Source: Leptidea sinapis
Taxonomy: Eukaryota; Arthropoda; Insecta; Lepidoptera; Pieridae
Length of the DNA stretch: 64,000 bases
Assembly (NCBI RefSeq): GCF_905404315.1
Contig: NC_066292.1
Location: 6,076,001 to 6,140,000 of the forward strand
Reading direction: 5' to 3'
The notes under the pieces were generated by a model. The model made no database searches and was not told where the DNA came from. It worked only from the letters and a program-made list of their open reading frames with translations. The position numbers were made by a program, and so were the translations under genes. Below, one piece after another: positions 1-9,780 of the stretch; position 1 is the first letter of the stretch, and every line of letters begins with the position of its first letter.

Positions 1-708
1 CCAACTGTTACGGGAGTAGGTGCGACATGGGCATTAGAAATGATCTCCGTCTTGTCTATGTTCATTTTCAGACCTACTCTTTCGGAAGCTGTATTGAGGC
101 CATCGAGCATATGGCTTATGTCTTCCATGGCCTCTGCCATGATTACGATAACGTCTACGAATCGAAGGTGAGTGATGTATTCGCCGTTGATATTGATGCC
201 CAGCCCGTTCCAGTCCAGAAGCTTAAAGACATCTTCCAATGCAGCTTCGGCGATATAACATCGTATTGTCTGATTCCCCTCTGCAGTCGGATAGACTTCG
301 AGCACTGATCCTGGAGACGGACTGACATGGTGGCGTTACAATACAAACACTTAAACGCTTCCATATATCAATAATCAATGTGGCACCTCTGAAGAGACTG
401 AAGCACCGCTCAGATCTCGATCGAATCAAAGGCTTTCTCATAGTCCACGAATGCCAAGCATAGTGGCCGGTTATACTCCTCCGTCTTCTGTATAACCTGC
501 CGCAGCGTATGTATGTGGTCTATTGTACTAAAGCCCTTTCGGAATCCAGGGGAATTGTTCGGGAGGATGGAAGTCGTCGAACCTGTGCACGAGACGATTC
601 GTGATAACCATAGAAAACAGCTTATAGTATACATGGCTCAGAAGTGATATGGGCGTATAGTTCTTCAAAAGCATTTTATCGCCCTTTTTGAAGAATAGCG
701 CCCCTATG
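1..708 (-). pseudogene. RTE-clade LINE reverse transcriptase remnant
   Basis: Read on the minus strand, this is a 5'-truncated fragment of a non-LTR retrotransposon reverse transcriptase that runs off the window start. Visible blocks, in order, are FFKKGDK..KNY.PISLLS, GFRKGFSTIDHIHTL, the motif-A stretch LCLAFVDYEKAFDS, the motif-B-like QRGIRQYDVISPKL (normally RQGD), and LRFVDVIVMAEAMED. The last should carry the catalytic FxDD; one Asp codon is missing, so motif C is broken. The blocks sit in different frames, so there are several frameshifts. The wording of the blocks fits the RTE family, whose enzyme copies its own RNA at a nicked chromosomal site. Other RTE 3' ends occur at 33418, 38798, 44700 and 60003, so this is one of at least five fragments. 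Non-functional. Confidence 0.85.
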
Positions 709-1177
709 CCAATATATTTACGTATATATAAATAGAATTAGTACCTATATTAGTACATAGAATAATGTAATCAATTAAGTATCATATGCTCGGTTTCCTA
801 TACAGCTTGGAGGTAACGGTATCACAACAGCTTCTCATTAATACATTTAACACATGTCTACATATAATTTTGGTCTGACCGAGTTCTTATTTACACGATC
901 CTACACAAACATTGTATAATTTGAATCCACGGACCCTATGGATATTGGGTTATTACCCAATAAGGGGAAACCTCGTGTTGTTTTGTTATGGGAAGGTTTC
1001 AACGTAAGAAGGGTTACTGATGTTATATGGAATTACAGTGTCTTGACGAGTTGATTTCGGGTCAGGCGCTAGAAATTTAAGTGGCCGTTGTTTATTATTC
1101 GGTTAAATAATATTACTAAATTGGTTTTAAGCATTATATCGATTAAAATGAGTGAGTAATAAGTATTGACGAGTTTT
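709..1177. other. No recognised feature
   Basis: AT-rich sequence between the RTE remnant and a MITE end. I see no coding signal, repeat structure or RNA here. Confidence 0.5.
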
Positions 1178-1330
1178 TAAACCGACTTCAAAAAAGGAGG
1201 AGGTTCTCAAGTCTCTGGAGTCGGTGTCATCCAAAATAGGTACATACATAGTTATAGGCGAGACGTCCTTGAGTCGTGAGGAGCCGAGAGGTGAGAGCGG
1301 GTCGCGGCAGGAGGACACCGATTCCAAAAA
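1178..1330 (-). mobile_element. MITE end with AACCGACTTCAAAA terminus
   Basis: Begins with AAACCGACTTCAAAAAAGGA, the same terminus plus a GGAGGAGGTTCTC subterminal block seen (inverted) at 15580-15614 and, in related form, at 4755-4919. Only one terminus is visible, so the element is truncated. The inner part is GC-richer than its surroundings. Probably a non-autonomous DNA transposon fragment; superfamily not determined. Confidence 0.5.
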
Positions 1331-1679
1331 TAAAAATAATCGTAACTAGAATAAGATTAATTAATTACATTGTATAAAAATACGCAATTATTTTTATACT
1401 TTTTAATGTATATTATTTTTTTTTCTACAAAAAGGATGTCTGCTGTGTAAAGTAGGGTACTTCGTCATAAATCGCATTGAGTTTAAGCACTTGCAAGCCC
1501 ACACAATTGGTCGATTTTACATACACAGGTGTAGGTATAGGTTTCACAATATTTCCATGCACTGGAAAAGCATATAATAAATGGAATAAACGTAAGTTTA
1601 TGAATTCGGGAGAGCGAAGACACATTTGATACGTTGCGGGATTCAATGCGGCACTTATTTCTTGAGAGTGTTACTTACA
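1331..1679. other. No recognised feature
   Basis: Contains a 73-codon minus-strand open frame (1425-1646) with no family resemblance I can name. Could be chance. Nothing else is supported. Confidence 0.4.
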
Positions 1680-1713
1680 AATTAATTATGTAATTAATTG
1701 AGCAAGCAATGCA
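1680..1713 (+). repeat. Left 34-bp direct repeat flanking family G copy 1
   Basis: Identical over 34 bases to 2076-2109. It starts with the near-palindrome AATTAATTATGTAATTAATT. It abuts the inferred left edge of the G element, so it may be a very long target-site duplication. Confidence 0.8.
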
Positions 1714-2075
1714 AAATTACGCCTTATTTATATATTTTTAAAGTGAAAACTTGAAAAGCGAGACAGACACATTCATAAGATTTAACGTGGGAGAAAATGA
1801 GATAGGAAGCAATACAATGTTTTGGTACCAGGCGATCATAGTTGAGGAAGAGATTGTCTTATTTATGACGCGAGTGTAGGTATATTATTAATATATTCTG
1901 AGGTCATTCGCACGACGTATTAAGAGTACTACATAGACAAAAGGGGAACATAAATATCGTAGCGGTGATAGTAATGTCTTTCATAGCAGTTGAAATCATG
2001 TGTCATCCTAGCAACATGTACCAGGACTTGATATTATGCAGTTTAGAGGTTCATGCACAATGCAGGTTTCACTTC
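1714..2075. mobile_element. Family G element, copy 1
   Basis: About 362 bp, recognised by alignment to 7113-7484 and, inverted, to parts of 48115-48805. The two best copies share an AT-rich edge (AAATTA..TTATTTATATATTTTT), then (G/A)AAGTGAAAAC, and end in GGTTTCACTTC, giving a short inverted terminus GAAGTGAAA. No full transposase is visible; the minus strand carries a short conserved stretch (PKHCIMLPISFSP-like in the other copies). The flanking 34-bp duplication would suit retroposition better than a cut-and-paste transposon, while the terminal inversion points the other way. Class uncertain. Confidence 0.6.
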
Positions 2076-2109
2076 AATTAATTATGTAATTAATTGAGCA
2101 AGCAATGCA
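2076..2109 (+). repeat. Right 34-bp direct repeat flanking family G copy 1
   Basis: Exact copy of 1680-1713, beginning immediately after the family G terminus. Confidence 0.8.
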
Positions 2110-2599
2110 CCCAACTTTAAAGGGAATAAAACAGTACCATTGAATCGATCTGCCCAGCAAGCCGGATCTTCTTCATTTTAAAAGAAGTATGTATCCCGGT
2201 CGAAGAATTTTCATAAGATGCGTGTCCTTCTGTATATAAATTACCTTACTTTAGATTGTAATGTTACGTCCAACGTTAATATTACAACTTGTAAGCACTT
2301 CTTGTAGAATACTCGGATATATTTAAAAATGTTAATATGTTTGGACTTGATTGACATATTAGGTAGCTTAATAGTGAAATTAAAAAAATACACAAACACC
2401 TTGAAACATGTATACACTTACACAAGGTAACTAAAAAGTAAAAAGAAATATTTATTTTCTCTCCAACCTTTTGAAATTGGTCGTTATTACATACTGGTAC
2501 AATTGTATTTGGTTTGTACATTACATATTGGAACTACTTTTAACTTTGAGATTAGCTAAAAGTTTTGTATAGAAAATTTATTTCTTTATTCTGTAGGTA
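2110..2599. other. No recognised feature
   Basis: AT-rich; holds a 79-codon minus-strand open frame (2282-2521) of hydrophobic, low-complexity character with no recognisable motif. Probably chance. Confidence 0.4.
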
Positions 2600-3325
2600 G
2601 GTACTAAATTTATGCATGTTTTGAGTCGGTATTTTTGTCAGTTTTGTTGTCCCTAAATATGGCCAGTGCACTCAAATTTAATAATGTTTTTTTTAACTTT
2701 GTGTGATAAAGAAACGCGCTGTCATGCAATGCGGCGCGTGCGCAAGTACCAGCGGTAGTCATTATAATGTCGGATGCGTTCACGAAACGTGATTTTTTAC
2801 CAATTCTACGATACAATGAGATCGTGATATCTTTTGATTTTTTTAATGAGGTGTTTGTGAGAAACGTGATAACATTAAAATTAATTATTTCTTCATGTTC
2901 ATGAAGAACTTGAAGGTACAATTTATTAAGTTTGTTATGTTTCTATTAATGTATTAAGTCTACATAAAAAGCAAGTAAATGACATTTTAAGTGAACAGGA
3001 TTAATATATATATATTATTTTTATATACAATCTCATTAAGTAACTCTTTTGTTTAAATGTAATCTAATTTTGTAAATAACTTAGTTTTAAGACATCTAAT
3101 TTTATATTTCTTTCCTCTTTCTGTATGTACATATTACTTTAATGAATGTTAAACTTTGTTATTCATAATGTAAGATAATAGTAACTATAAAATTAACCTG
3201 TGGATAACGGTGTGGTTTCTCACTAAAATTAATTTAATATCTACTATAAGTACTTTGAAATTATAAAATGTATTGTGTGAACTGTTTGTGGTCCCTAAGA
3301 TATAAAATAAAAAATAAATAAATAA
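2600..3325 (+). repeat. Possible retroposon 3' region with (AAAT)n tail
   Basis: The right edge ends in AAAATAAATAAATAAATAAG-type repeats (3303-3325), as many LINE 3' ends do, and the preceding 150 bases are AT-rich without genes. The inner part (2700-2900) is less AT-rich and holds overlapping short open frames on both strands, none recognisable. The left limit is arbitrary. Confidence 0.3.
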
Positions 3326-3529
3326 GCAACAGGAAATTGTACAGAATTTGACAATAGATAATAAAAATATTCACTCATAAATTATTATTCTGTAAATACG
3401 AATCAAACATTTATTTCGTGTAAGGCATTACTTTTAAGTATTTGACGCTGGAGTATTTTGCGTATATACACATATTCCAGTTGAAATGATTTGTAAAACG
3501 ATCAAGCCGTATATGTTGATTTAAAAGAA

Positions 3530-3612
3530 AGGAAATCAGTTTCTTGCCACTTCTTCTCATTAAAGCTCAACCTTTTGCCTTTATAAATGAAGTGATTTTT
3601 ATTTGAAAAAAA
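3530..3612 (+). repeat. LINE 3'-end fragment (second Z subfamily)
   Basis: Contains AGTTTCTTGCCACTTCTTCT followed by an AAAGCTCAACCTTTTGCC block, closely matching 37150-37225. Plus orientation, severely truncated. Likely the 3' untranslated end of a CR1/Zenon-like LINE; the family assignment is inference. Confidence 0.5.
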
Positions 3613-3900
3613 AAATGATATAATGGACGAAGAAACCGAAAAATAATAATAACGAATGACGCAAACGTCAGAAAATTTTAGGAACCAACTTCAACCTGTT
3701 ACTTTTGTGTTACAGTGATGCGCGCGCATCTTTAAATTTCACTCTCATCATTTTTTCATAACGTACCTATATTAGTATAACTTCTAAAACATATTAATTA
3801 ATTTATTTATTGAAAAGTCCAACAGCATAAATATTAAAAATTTGTGTTAAAAATTAGTGTACATATAATATAACAGGTCTCTTTATATAAATAAAAATCA

Positions 3901-3922
3901 ACAATATATATATATATATCTA
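3901..3922. repeat. (AT)n microsatellite
   Basis: Short alternating AT run. Confidence 0.7.
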
Positions 3923-3968
3923 TTATTATATTATGTTATAATCGGTTATAGTGTTTATTTTATGTTTG

Positions 3969-4015
3969 GATGTGTATGTGTGCGTGTAGTGTGTGTTTGT
4001 GTATATGTGCGTGTT
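3969..4015 (+). repeat. (TG)n-rich microsatellite
   Basis: Imperfect TG/GT repeat interrupted by TATG and GCG units. Confidence 0.75.
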
Positions 4016-4217
4016 TTAATGTAATGGCTAGTCTCTATTAAGGCTAAGAATACACGAGGTGTAATCTTGCTCATCGTCCAGCACACGTTCATAAATTAAA
4101 CTCCACTGTTCACGCCCATTGTATTCTATTAATTGAAACCAGTTTGTGACTCTTAATAGTTACTTATAATTGTGTACATGCGGGTCGTGTTAGTTTGCCT
4201 ACTACGCAACTTAAAAA

Positions 4218-4244
4218 GGGGACTACAGACTAAGTGTAGTCCCC
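4218..4244 (+). other. Perfect 10-bp-stem hairpin followed by T-rich sequence
   Basis: GGGGACTACA and TGTAGTCCCC pair perfectly around a 7-base loop, with TGTTTT following. GC-rich in an AT-rich setting. No gene is associated; function unknown. Confidence 0.5.
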
Positions 4245-4253
4245 TGTTTTCCT

Positions 4254-4265
4254 AACTAGTATTTA
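4254..4265 (+). repeat. Left putative target-site duplication of T copy 1
   Basis: AACTAGTATTTA here and AACTAGTACTTA at 4605-4616 match at 11 of 12 positions and bracket the whole DR-body-DR composite. Confidence 0.5.
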
Positions 4266-4604
4266 AACAATATGTTATGTTTTTAAAATGATAACCCTCA
4301 CTTCTAGGATTAATACACAAATAAAATTTTATGAGCGATGCGGGATTCGAACCCACGACCACCGGCGTTCCGTGCCGGTGCTCTAACCAACTGAGCTAAC
4401 CGTTCGAGTACCGCCTCGTTATAAAATTCTGTTTGCTTTGTTCAACTCTCAGGTTGTGGCTTCATCTACAGGATCCACAGTAATTAACCTGCTCAACCTT
4501 ACTATTTGCATATTAGGAAATTGACTTGAGATGTCGCTCTTGTAAATCTAAACAATATGTTATGTTTTTAAACTGATAACCCTCACTTCTAGGATTAATA
4601 CACA
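4266..4604 (-). mobile_element. Family T copy 1: tRNA-like composite with terminal direct repeats
   Basis: A near-complete composite. Two direct repeats of about 55 bp (about 4264-4320 and 4549-4605), differing at one or a few positions, flank a tRNA-like unit plus about 140 bp of body. The repeats contain GATAACCCTCACTTCTAGGA. Partial copies lie at 18385-18611, 26258-26577 and 34770-34926. Read on the minus strand the order is repeat, body, tRNA-like unit, short AT linker, repeat. Together with a 12-bp flanking duplication this looks like an inserted unit, perhaps a tRNA-derived retroposon or a TRIM-like miniature element. No coding capacity is seen. Confidence 0.65.
4333..4406 (-). tRNA. 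tRNA-like sequence in family T copy 1 (probably not a working tRNA)
   Basis: On the minus strand all four arms form: a 7-bp acceptor stem with one G-T pair, a D arm with box A TAGCTCAGTTGG, a 5-bp anticodon stem CCGGC/GCCGG, and a T arm with box B GGTTCGAATCC. The anticodon loop is ACGGAAC, so position 33 is C instead of the near-universal U, and positions 34-36 read GGA, without the long variable arm of a serine tRNA. It therefore probably serves as a pol III promoter for a repeat rather than as a decoding tRNA. Confidence 0.55.
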
Positions 4605-4754
4605 AACTAGTACTTATACAATTTGAATATAATATAATCACCTAACATTATATATAATATATGTATATTTCCTAGCACTTACTTAAATGCTACGAAGTCT
4701 TATATGTCACTACTATAGGATCTCACATAATTTATAACATTTTAACAAAAAAAC

Positions 4755-4919
4755 AACCGACTTCAAAAACACTATTCCAAATTTTTCCAATTAGTCAATG
4801 AATTAATTATCAGAATTATCAAAATCGGTTCACCAAGTCGATAATTTTTAGGTTAAAAAAAAAATATAAAAAAAGTACATGCCGACGAATTGAGACCTTC
4901 TCCTTTTTTGAAGTCGGTT
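4755..4919. mobile_element. Small MITE with AACCGACTTCAAAA inverted termini
   Basis: 165 bp bounded by AACCGACTTCAAAA on the left and its inverse TTTTTTGAAGTCGGTT on the right. AT-rich, no coding capacity. Partial relatives at 1178-1330 and 15488-15614. No clear target-site duplication, so the superfamily is open. Confidence 0.75.
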
Positions 4920-4984
4920 CAAAATACGTGTGAAGCAAAATTCAATCGAATTGTTTCATAACCGATATAGAAATGTTTGATTTT

Positions 4985-5168
4985 ATTAAAAAGAGCTCAA
5001 AAAAAGAATGCTGGGAGAGTTTCTTGCACCGCTTCTTCTCTCTCAGAGCGCCATTCGTTTCCGAAGCGGTAGCAGTATCTGGTATATTAGAAATTACATC
5101 AAAAATAATTCTAAAGGAATCAATTTTGAGAAAATAAATGCCTTTTATGCCTTTTTGTGCCTTTTACC
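4985..5168 (+). repeat. LINE Z 3'-end fragment, plus orientation
   Basis: Shares the block GAGAGTTTCTTGC..CCGCTTCTTCTC, the CCGAAGCGGTAG stretch and a TGCCTTTTATGCC tail with inverted copies at 9915, 21318 and 39485. The variable pyrimidine-rich tail repeat is typical of a LINE 3' end. 5'-truncated. Confidence 0.65.
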
Positions 5169-5169
5169 C

Positions 5170-5693
5170 GATTTGCACTTAAGATAATACGACAAAAGAA
5201 ACAACTTCATTAAAGCGAGGTAAATAATACAAAATACTTTAGGTAGTGCTCACCGAGGGAGTCTTTCTTAGGCGACTCGAGTCGACTTTTTCAACGAGCG
5301 TTGCAAAGCCGAGCGTGACCGCTCAGTCATATTCAATTTACACAAGCAAAGTGGTTAGAGCGTAGACAGATGTTGTCAATCCAAAATAATTGTTACAATA
5401 ACATAAATGACTTTATAATAATACCATCAAGCTAATTACACAAAAAAGAAATAATTATAAAAATTTGATAAAATAAAAACAGCTTCTCTTTACAGAGTTT
5501 AAGCATAATTCTTTTCGAATGTGTATTAGATTCCGACTTGTATAAAAGATTCAGAAATCCAATTTAATAAAGATAATTTTGTATTTGATTTGATTTTAGA
5601 GCGTTGACAGAATTTTGGATGGACAAATGAAGTAATTTAATATGTATTCATATACTAGCTTTTACCCCGACGTTACTATAGGCAGCATTTTTT
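5170..5693. other. Mostly unassigned; contains GAGTCGACT/GCCGAGCGTGA block
   Basis: A GC-richer stretch (5250-5340) shares GCCGAGCGTGA..GCTCA and a GTCGACT motif with 36255-36300, suggesting a small interspersed repeat. Around 5560-5600 an AATAAAGATAATTTTG(TATTTGATT) run resembles a LINE 3' tail in plus orientation. Confidence 0.35.
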
Positions 5694-6175
5694 ATAAATA
5701 AATAAATAAATAAATAAATTCTTTATTTTGCTAGAAAACATGTAACAATGGGTGTAAGTAGTTTTAATGTATCAATGTTATCGGCCATTTCTGGCATGCA
5801 AAATTATTATTAACAAAATTCTAGTTATTATTATAATTGATTAACAAACTCTATATTTTAAGCACTTAGGTTAATTTAAAGTATAATTATTATTTTAAAT
5901 GTCATTATTTAAAGACTAGAATTAATATATATTTTAAAGTCAATTTAATTTAACCTAATGTGTCAACATTTCATTTATGGAATAAAAACATTTATCTATA
6001 AGCCATGTAAAAAGATCCTTTTTAAATAGTTGGACGGGTAATACGCGTAAGCTTGGAGGGAGTTTATTAAATATTTTTATACACATGACATAGCTACATT
6101 TTCCGTAGGATGCATTATGAAATTTGTGTGCAATCACATCAATCATTATATCATGTGCAATCATTATATCTTAGG
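5694..6175 (-). pseudogene. LINE 3' end with C-terminal coding remnant
   Basis: Minus-strand fragment. The 69-codon frame at 5955-6164 ends with the pattern FNKLPPSLRVLPVQLFKKDL..WL..K.FYSI.E.L, the usual C-terminus of the CR1/Zenon-like non-LTR reverse transcriptase downstream of the catalytic domain. A 3' untranslated stretch follows, ending in a (TAAA)n-type tail seen on the plus strand at 5694-5727. The catalytic core is absent: a typical 5'-truncated dead insertion. Confidence 0.75.
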
Positions 6176-6479
6176 ATACTTTGCAAATAATACAAACTGC
6201 TCTGTACGCTCTTCTACGATAAAGTATCCCTTGTTATTTCGGTCAGTTTCTTTAATAGTATTTCCCTGCGAACTTTAATCTTCTATTTCATCCCCATGTA
6301 GCCTTAAAAATGTTCGACAAATAGTTATAAATTACTTCTTATTAAGTGTCGTTAAAACAAATGTTTATAAATTACTTTTTATTTAATCCCTACACAGATC
6401 GAAATTTTAAAAACGCTATACTAAATATCTATTTACCTCTTATCAAGTGTTATACAAAGCATAGTATACAAAGTTTTAT

Positions 6480-6658
6480 GGTGTCATCTTCGATAGTCAC
6501 AAACATTCATCCCCTATTTCAACCCCTCTATTTATTTTTTCGAAACAAAATGTAGTCTATGTCCTTTTCTTTGCTTTATCCTTTTCTGTATTAAATTTAA
6601 TCGAAATCGGTTCAGTGGTTTAGGCGTGAAATTCATTCACATTTATTATATGTAGGGA
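6480..6658 (-). mobile_element. Helitron-like 5' end fragment
   Basis: On the minus strand it starts TCCCTACATATAATAAATG and continues into CACTGAACCGATTTCG-type sequence; the base following on the plus strand is T, as expected for Helitron insertion. Related to 7943-8310. The other end is not clear. Confidence 0.45.
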
Positions 6659-6659
6659 T

Positions 6660-7112
6660 GTATAGTTTACAATTTATCATTTACTTTTACATTGAAAAAT
6701 TTCCTATTCAAGATTAAAACAAGAATATTATTGTAATGGTCTAGAAGGAATAAGCTCCTCAAGGGATTATTAGACAAGATTCTAAATTAAAATGCTTTAA
6801 ATTTATTTCAGACTTATCTCGAAGTAAATAAATTATGCATACACTGGAACCAATCTAGATTAAATCGGTAAAATACTAACCCAATTAAAATACATTCTAA
6901 CTGAGAGAAGTATGTTACCTCGAGCCAACCATGTTGGATCCCATATATTACAAGATCGAAAACAAGTCACGTTAGATATGAGATAACCGATTAAAGTCTG
7001 TAAATCAGTTACAAACAATACTATAAAATACTGGATGAGATATTATTTTCAAATGGCTTAGTAGTATTTCGCTATAAAATAAGAAAAACTTCAAGTAAGC
7101 AATTTTTTATTT
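6660..7112. other. No recognised feature
   Basis: AT-rich; nothing recognised. Confidence 0.5.
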
Positions 7113-7484
7113 AAATTATTATTATTTATATATTTTTGAAGTGAAAACTTCTTTAAAGTCGTTGTGATTTGAAAGTCGATGATACAATAAAGCGAGACAT
7201 TAAAAAGAGACAGACACATAAATTTAAGGGAGAAAATGAGATAGGAAGCATTATACAGTGTTTTGGTACCAGGCGATCATAGTTGACGAAGAGGTTGAGG
7301 TATGACGCGAGTGTAGTAATATTGATATATTCTGAAGTCATGCGCACTACGTATTACCATAAATATGGTAGTGGTGATAGTAATGTCTATCATAGCGGTT
7401 GAAATCATGTGTCATCCTAGCAACATGTACCAGGACTTGATATTATGCAGTTTAGAGGTTCATGCACAATGCAGGTTTCACTTC
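7113..7484. mobile_element. Family G element, copy 2
   Basis: About 372 bp, aligned to 1714-2075 along its whole length, with extra sequence near the left end (a CTTTAAAGTCGTTGTGATTT region absent in copy 1). Ends GAAGTGAAAACTTC on the left and GGTTTCACTTC on the right. Unlike copy 1 it has no flanking direct repeat. The minus-strand open frame at 7153-7347 contains VPKHCIMLPISFSP, shared with copy 3; whether it was ever translated is unknown. Confidence 0.65.
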
Positions 7485-7731
7485 TGACATGTGTACTTTG
7501 TACACACACAATTTTTTTTAATAATTTAATAGAAGAAGAAGACAAACCTATGCATATGTGGCACTTGATGGTATTTGATCACTACGGCCCATACTTTCTG
7601 GTAACACCAAAGAATACACAATAGCATTTCCCACATTACAAAGCCTCGAATTTACATGCATAATATGAATTCAAAAACTAAAAACACGTATTAGTGGTTA
7701 AAGTATAAAATTACCGATTTGTACTGAAAAA

Positions 7732-7941
7732 TTGAAAAATGATAAGAAATTTTCCGAAGTTAGTTTGAATATACATGTTAAGTTTTATTCCTTAGATAAT
7801 ATAAATTATATTGTATGCTCAGCAAAAGAGCATGAAACTCGCTTGGAAACCCATGATATTAATGATGCGCTGTCCAAACTGACATCGTATGGAGATTTAC
7901 CTCAGAATGTTGTTTTATTTACTCCAATGAAGTTTATATAA
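7732..7941 (+). CDS. Unrecognised 69-codon open frame
   Basis: Starts MKNDKKFSEVSLNIHV and ends FTPMKFI. It has mixed, protein-like composition with little low complexity and includes ETRLETHDINDALSKL, unlike the AT-noise frames nearby. The same frame is open a short way upstream of the ATG. I do not recognise the family. It could be a fragment of an unknown transposon protein, a pseudo-exon or chance; it ends just before a Helitron terminus at 7944, which may have truncated it. Confidence 0.25.
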   Translation: MKNDKKFSEVSLNIHVKFYSLDNINYIVCSAKEHETRLETHDINDALSKLTSYGDLPQNVVLFTPMKFI

Positions 7942-7943
7942 TA

Positions 7944-8310
7944 CTAGCTAATGGCCGTGACTTCGTCCGCGTAGATAAGGGTTTTTAAAATAATAAGCAA
8001 GTTTGATTTTAGCAATTGAATATTATCTCATTTCCGGTTCCGGTTCTATCTTCATAATATATTCAATCTTATTTCGATTATTCGATGTCGACTTTTACCA
8101 ACTATTGGAATAGTTATAGATCATGGACGTCAACTTCCGTTTTTCACAAATCCTGCGGGAACAATGGATTTTTCCGGGATAAAATGTGTCCTATGTCGTT
8201 CTGTCATGTGTCCTACCTAAGCTCTACGCTCTCGCTGTACCAAATTTCATCAAAATCGGTTCAGTAGCTATAGCGTAAAAGCGTGACAAAGAAACTTACA
8301 ATTTACTACT
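7944..8310 (-). mobile_element. Helitron-like element, truncated 5' end
   Basis: On the minus strand the 3' terminus is ..GTCACGGCCATTAGCTAG followed by T, i.e. CTAG with an A-T insertion site. The inner blocks ACTTCGTCCGCGTAGA, TTTTCCGGGATAAA and ATTTCATCAAAATCGGTTCA are typical of a widespread lepidopteran repeat. The TC 5' terminus is not preserved. No Rep/helicase coding, so non-autonomous. Some annotators class this repeat with RTE-derived SINEs; the ends favour Helitron. Confidence 0.5.
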
Positions 8311-8911
8311 TTTTAAAGTAAGCGATAAGCATCATATTTAAATTGACAATGAAAATTTAAAGCAATCCTTATTCCATATAATTTAAAACGATTTCTCGAG
8401 ACCATAAACATAAACTCAACAAATCTATAAATCGTTCTTTTCAATCTATATAATTTATTACTTGGCAAAAGTACCTCGAAATGGATCAAATCGTTTTAGC
8501 ACTTGGCAAAAGTTTCATGCAAATTCTTCATATAGAATACTCAATACACATTTCAATCAGAGGATCCTCTAGAGGCCTATATCATGGGCACAATTAAGTG
8601 ACAGTCTCACTTTACCCGCAGTAATTGGAACGTCACTGAATCGATATTTATCTAGATTGGAATCGGCTCTTACCGATCTCAAATGACGATTGGGTTAATC
8701 GCTACTTCTAGTTGTTAAGACTAGTGTTGCCTTCCGTTTTGTCTGGGATCTGGTCTATAACGAAAAATTAATAGGACTTCTGTTATTGGGTTTGAGTATT
8801 TTGAAATAAATTAGAAGAGTAGATTAGATACACAATGATAATATATATTATGATTATTAACATGGAATAGTATTTTGTGTGAAATACTTGCGGAAAATGC
8901 ATTTAAAATTA
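8311..8911. other. No recognised feature
   Basis: AT-rich; contains the motif ACTTGGCAAAAGT twice (about 8460 and 8501). No gene or element recognised. Confidence 0.45.
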
Positions 8912-9258
8912 TCTATACTAATATTATAAAGCTGCAGTGTTTGTTTGTTTGTTTGAACGCGCTAATCTCTGGTACTACTGGTCCGATTTGAATGATTCTT
9001 TCAGTGTTGGGTAGTCCATTTATCGAGGAAGGCTATAGGCTATGTTTTTTTTTTTCAAAATTAGGGATTCGTAATAAAATTGCTATTTTGTAACACGAGG
9101 TGTAAAATCGAAAACCTATTTTTGCGTGCGCTGCAAAAACTATTGACAATAGAACAAAATGATGTACAGGCTATAATATAGGCAATATTTTATTAATTAT
9201 AAAACTATCGCGTGAATTATACTTTATATGGCAAAACAACGTTTGCCGGGTCAGCTAG
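8912..9258 (+). mobile_element. Helitron H1 copy a (non-autonomous)
   Basis: 347 bp. Starts TCTATACTAATATTATAAAG after an A and ends GTCAGCTAG before a T, the diagnostic Helitron insertion pattern. A GGCAAA..TTTGCC hairpin lies just upstream of CTAG, as in rolling-circle transposons. Contains a (GTTT)n run near the 5' end. No coding capacity; near-identical copies at 11091, 54379 and 58949. Confidence 0.85.
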
Positions 9259-9401
9259 TATAATATAAAGGTCCACCTTCATATACCTTTTCACACGTAA
9301 CAAGAGATAATAAAAAATAATAAATAGGGTTAAACGCGTGTAATTGTAACTGTGTTTTTACATTAGATTTTTGTATAAAAAGTAACATTTTTATTATTAT
9401 T

Positions 9402-9418
9402 AAGCTATTGCATAGCTT
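9402..9418 (+). repeat. Left 17-bp inverted repeat around a tRNA-like sequence
   Basis: AAGCTATTGCATAGCTT, exactly inverted at 9781-9797; each copy is itself nearly palindromic. Confidence 0.6.
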
Positions 9419-9520
9419 CTATCGCGGGCCTTGAACGTGGAGACCGAATCCAGAAATTCCGTAACGAAAATAACCTAACACTTACTAGATCTATAAAGAT
9501 ATTTCGGCACGATCATTACA

Positions 9521-9591
9521 GTTGCCGTGGAACAGCGGTTATCACGTATGCTTTTTGTGCAGAAGATCCCAGGTTCAAGCCTGGGCTACAT
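9521..9591 (+). tRNA. tRNA-Val-like pseudogene or SINE head
   Basis: Resembles the tRNA-Val body: GCCGTGG..CAGCGGTTATCACGT, an anticodon arm TATGC-TTTTTGT-GCAGA, and a T arm CCCAGG/CCTGGG. The anticodon position reads TTT (lysine-type), the anticodon stem has one mismatch, the T loop is one base short, and the acceptor stem does not pair fully. A T-run follows. Non-functional as a tRNA; more likely a decayed tRNA-derived retroposon. Confidence 0.5.
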
Positions 9592-9780
9592 CTTGATTTT
9601 TTTTAATTTTTATTATTATGACAAGCATTTTTATTTAGTTGTACCTGTCCCGTTGTCTGTCTTTCAATGAAAACTTGCAAGTTAAATTTTACTCACTTCC
9701 CGTTTGATTTTTTTTAAATTAATTCTATGAAAAAAAATACTGCATAAATAAATAATTATAATTGCATAAGTTGATAAAAA

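Noticed and set aside
2610..2921. 103-codon minus-strand frame as a gene
   Set aside because: No recognisable domain and an overlapping open frame on the other strand; could not be supported.
4333..4406. Functional serine tRNA (GGA anticodon)
   Set aside because: No U33 and no long variable arm; embedded in a repeat family with decayed copies.
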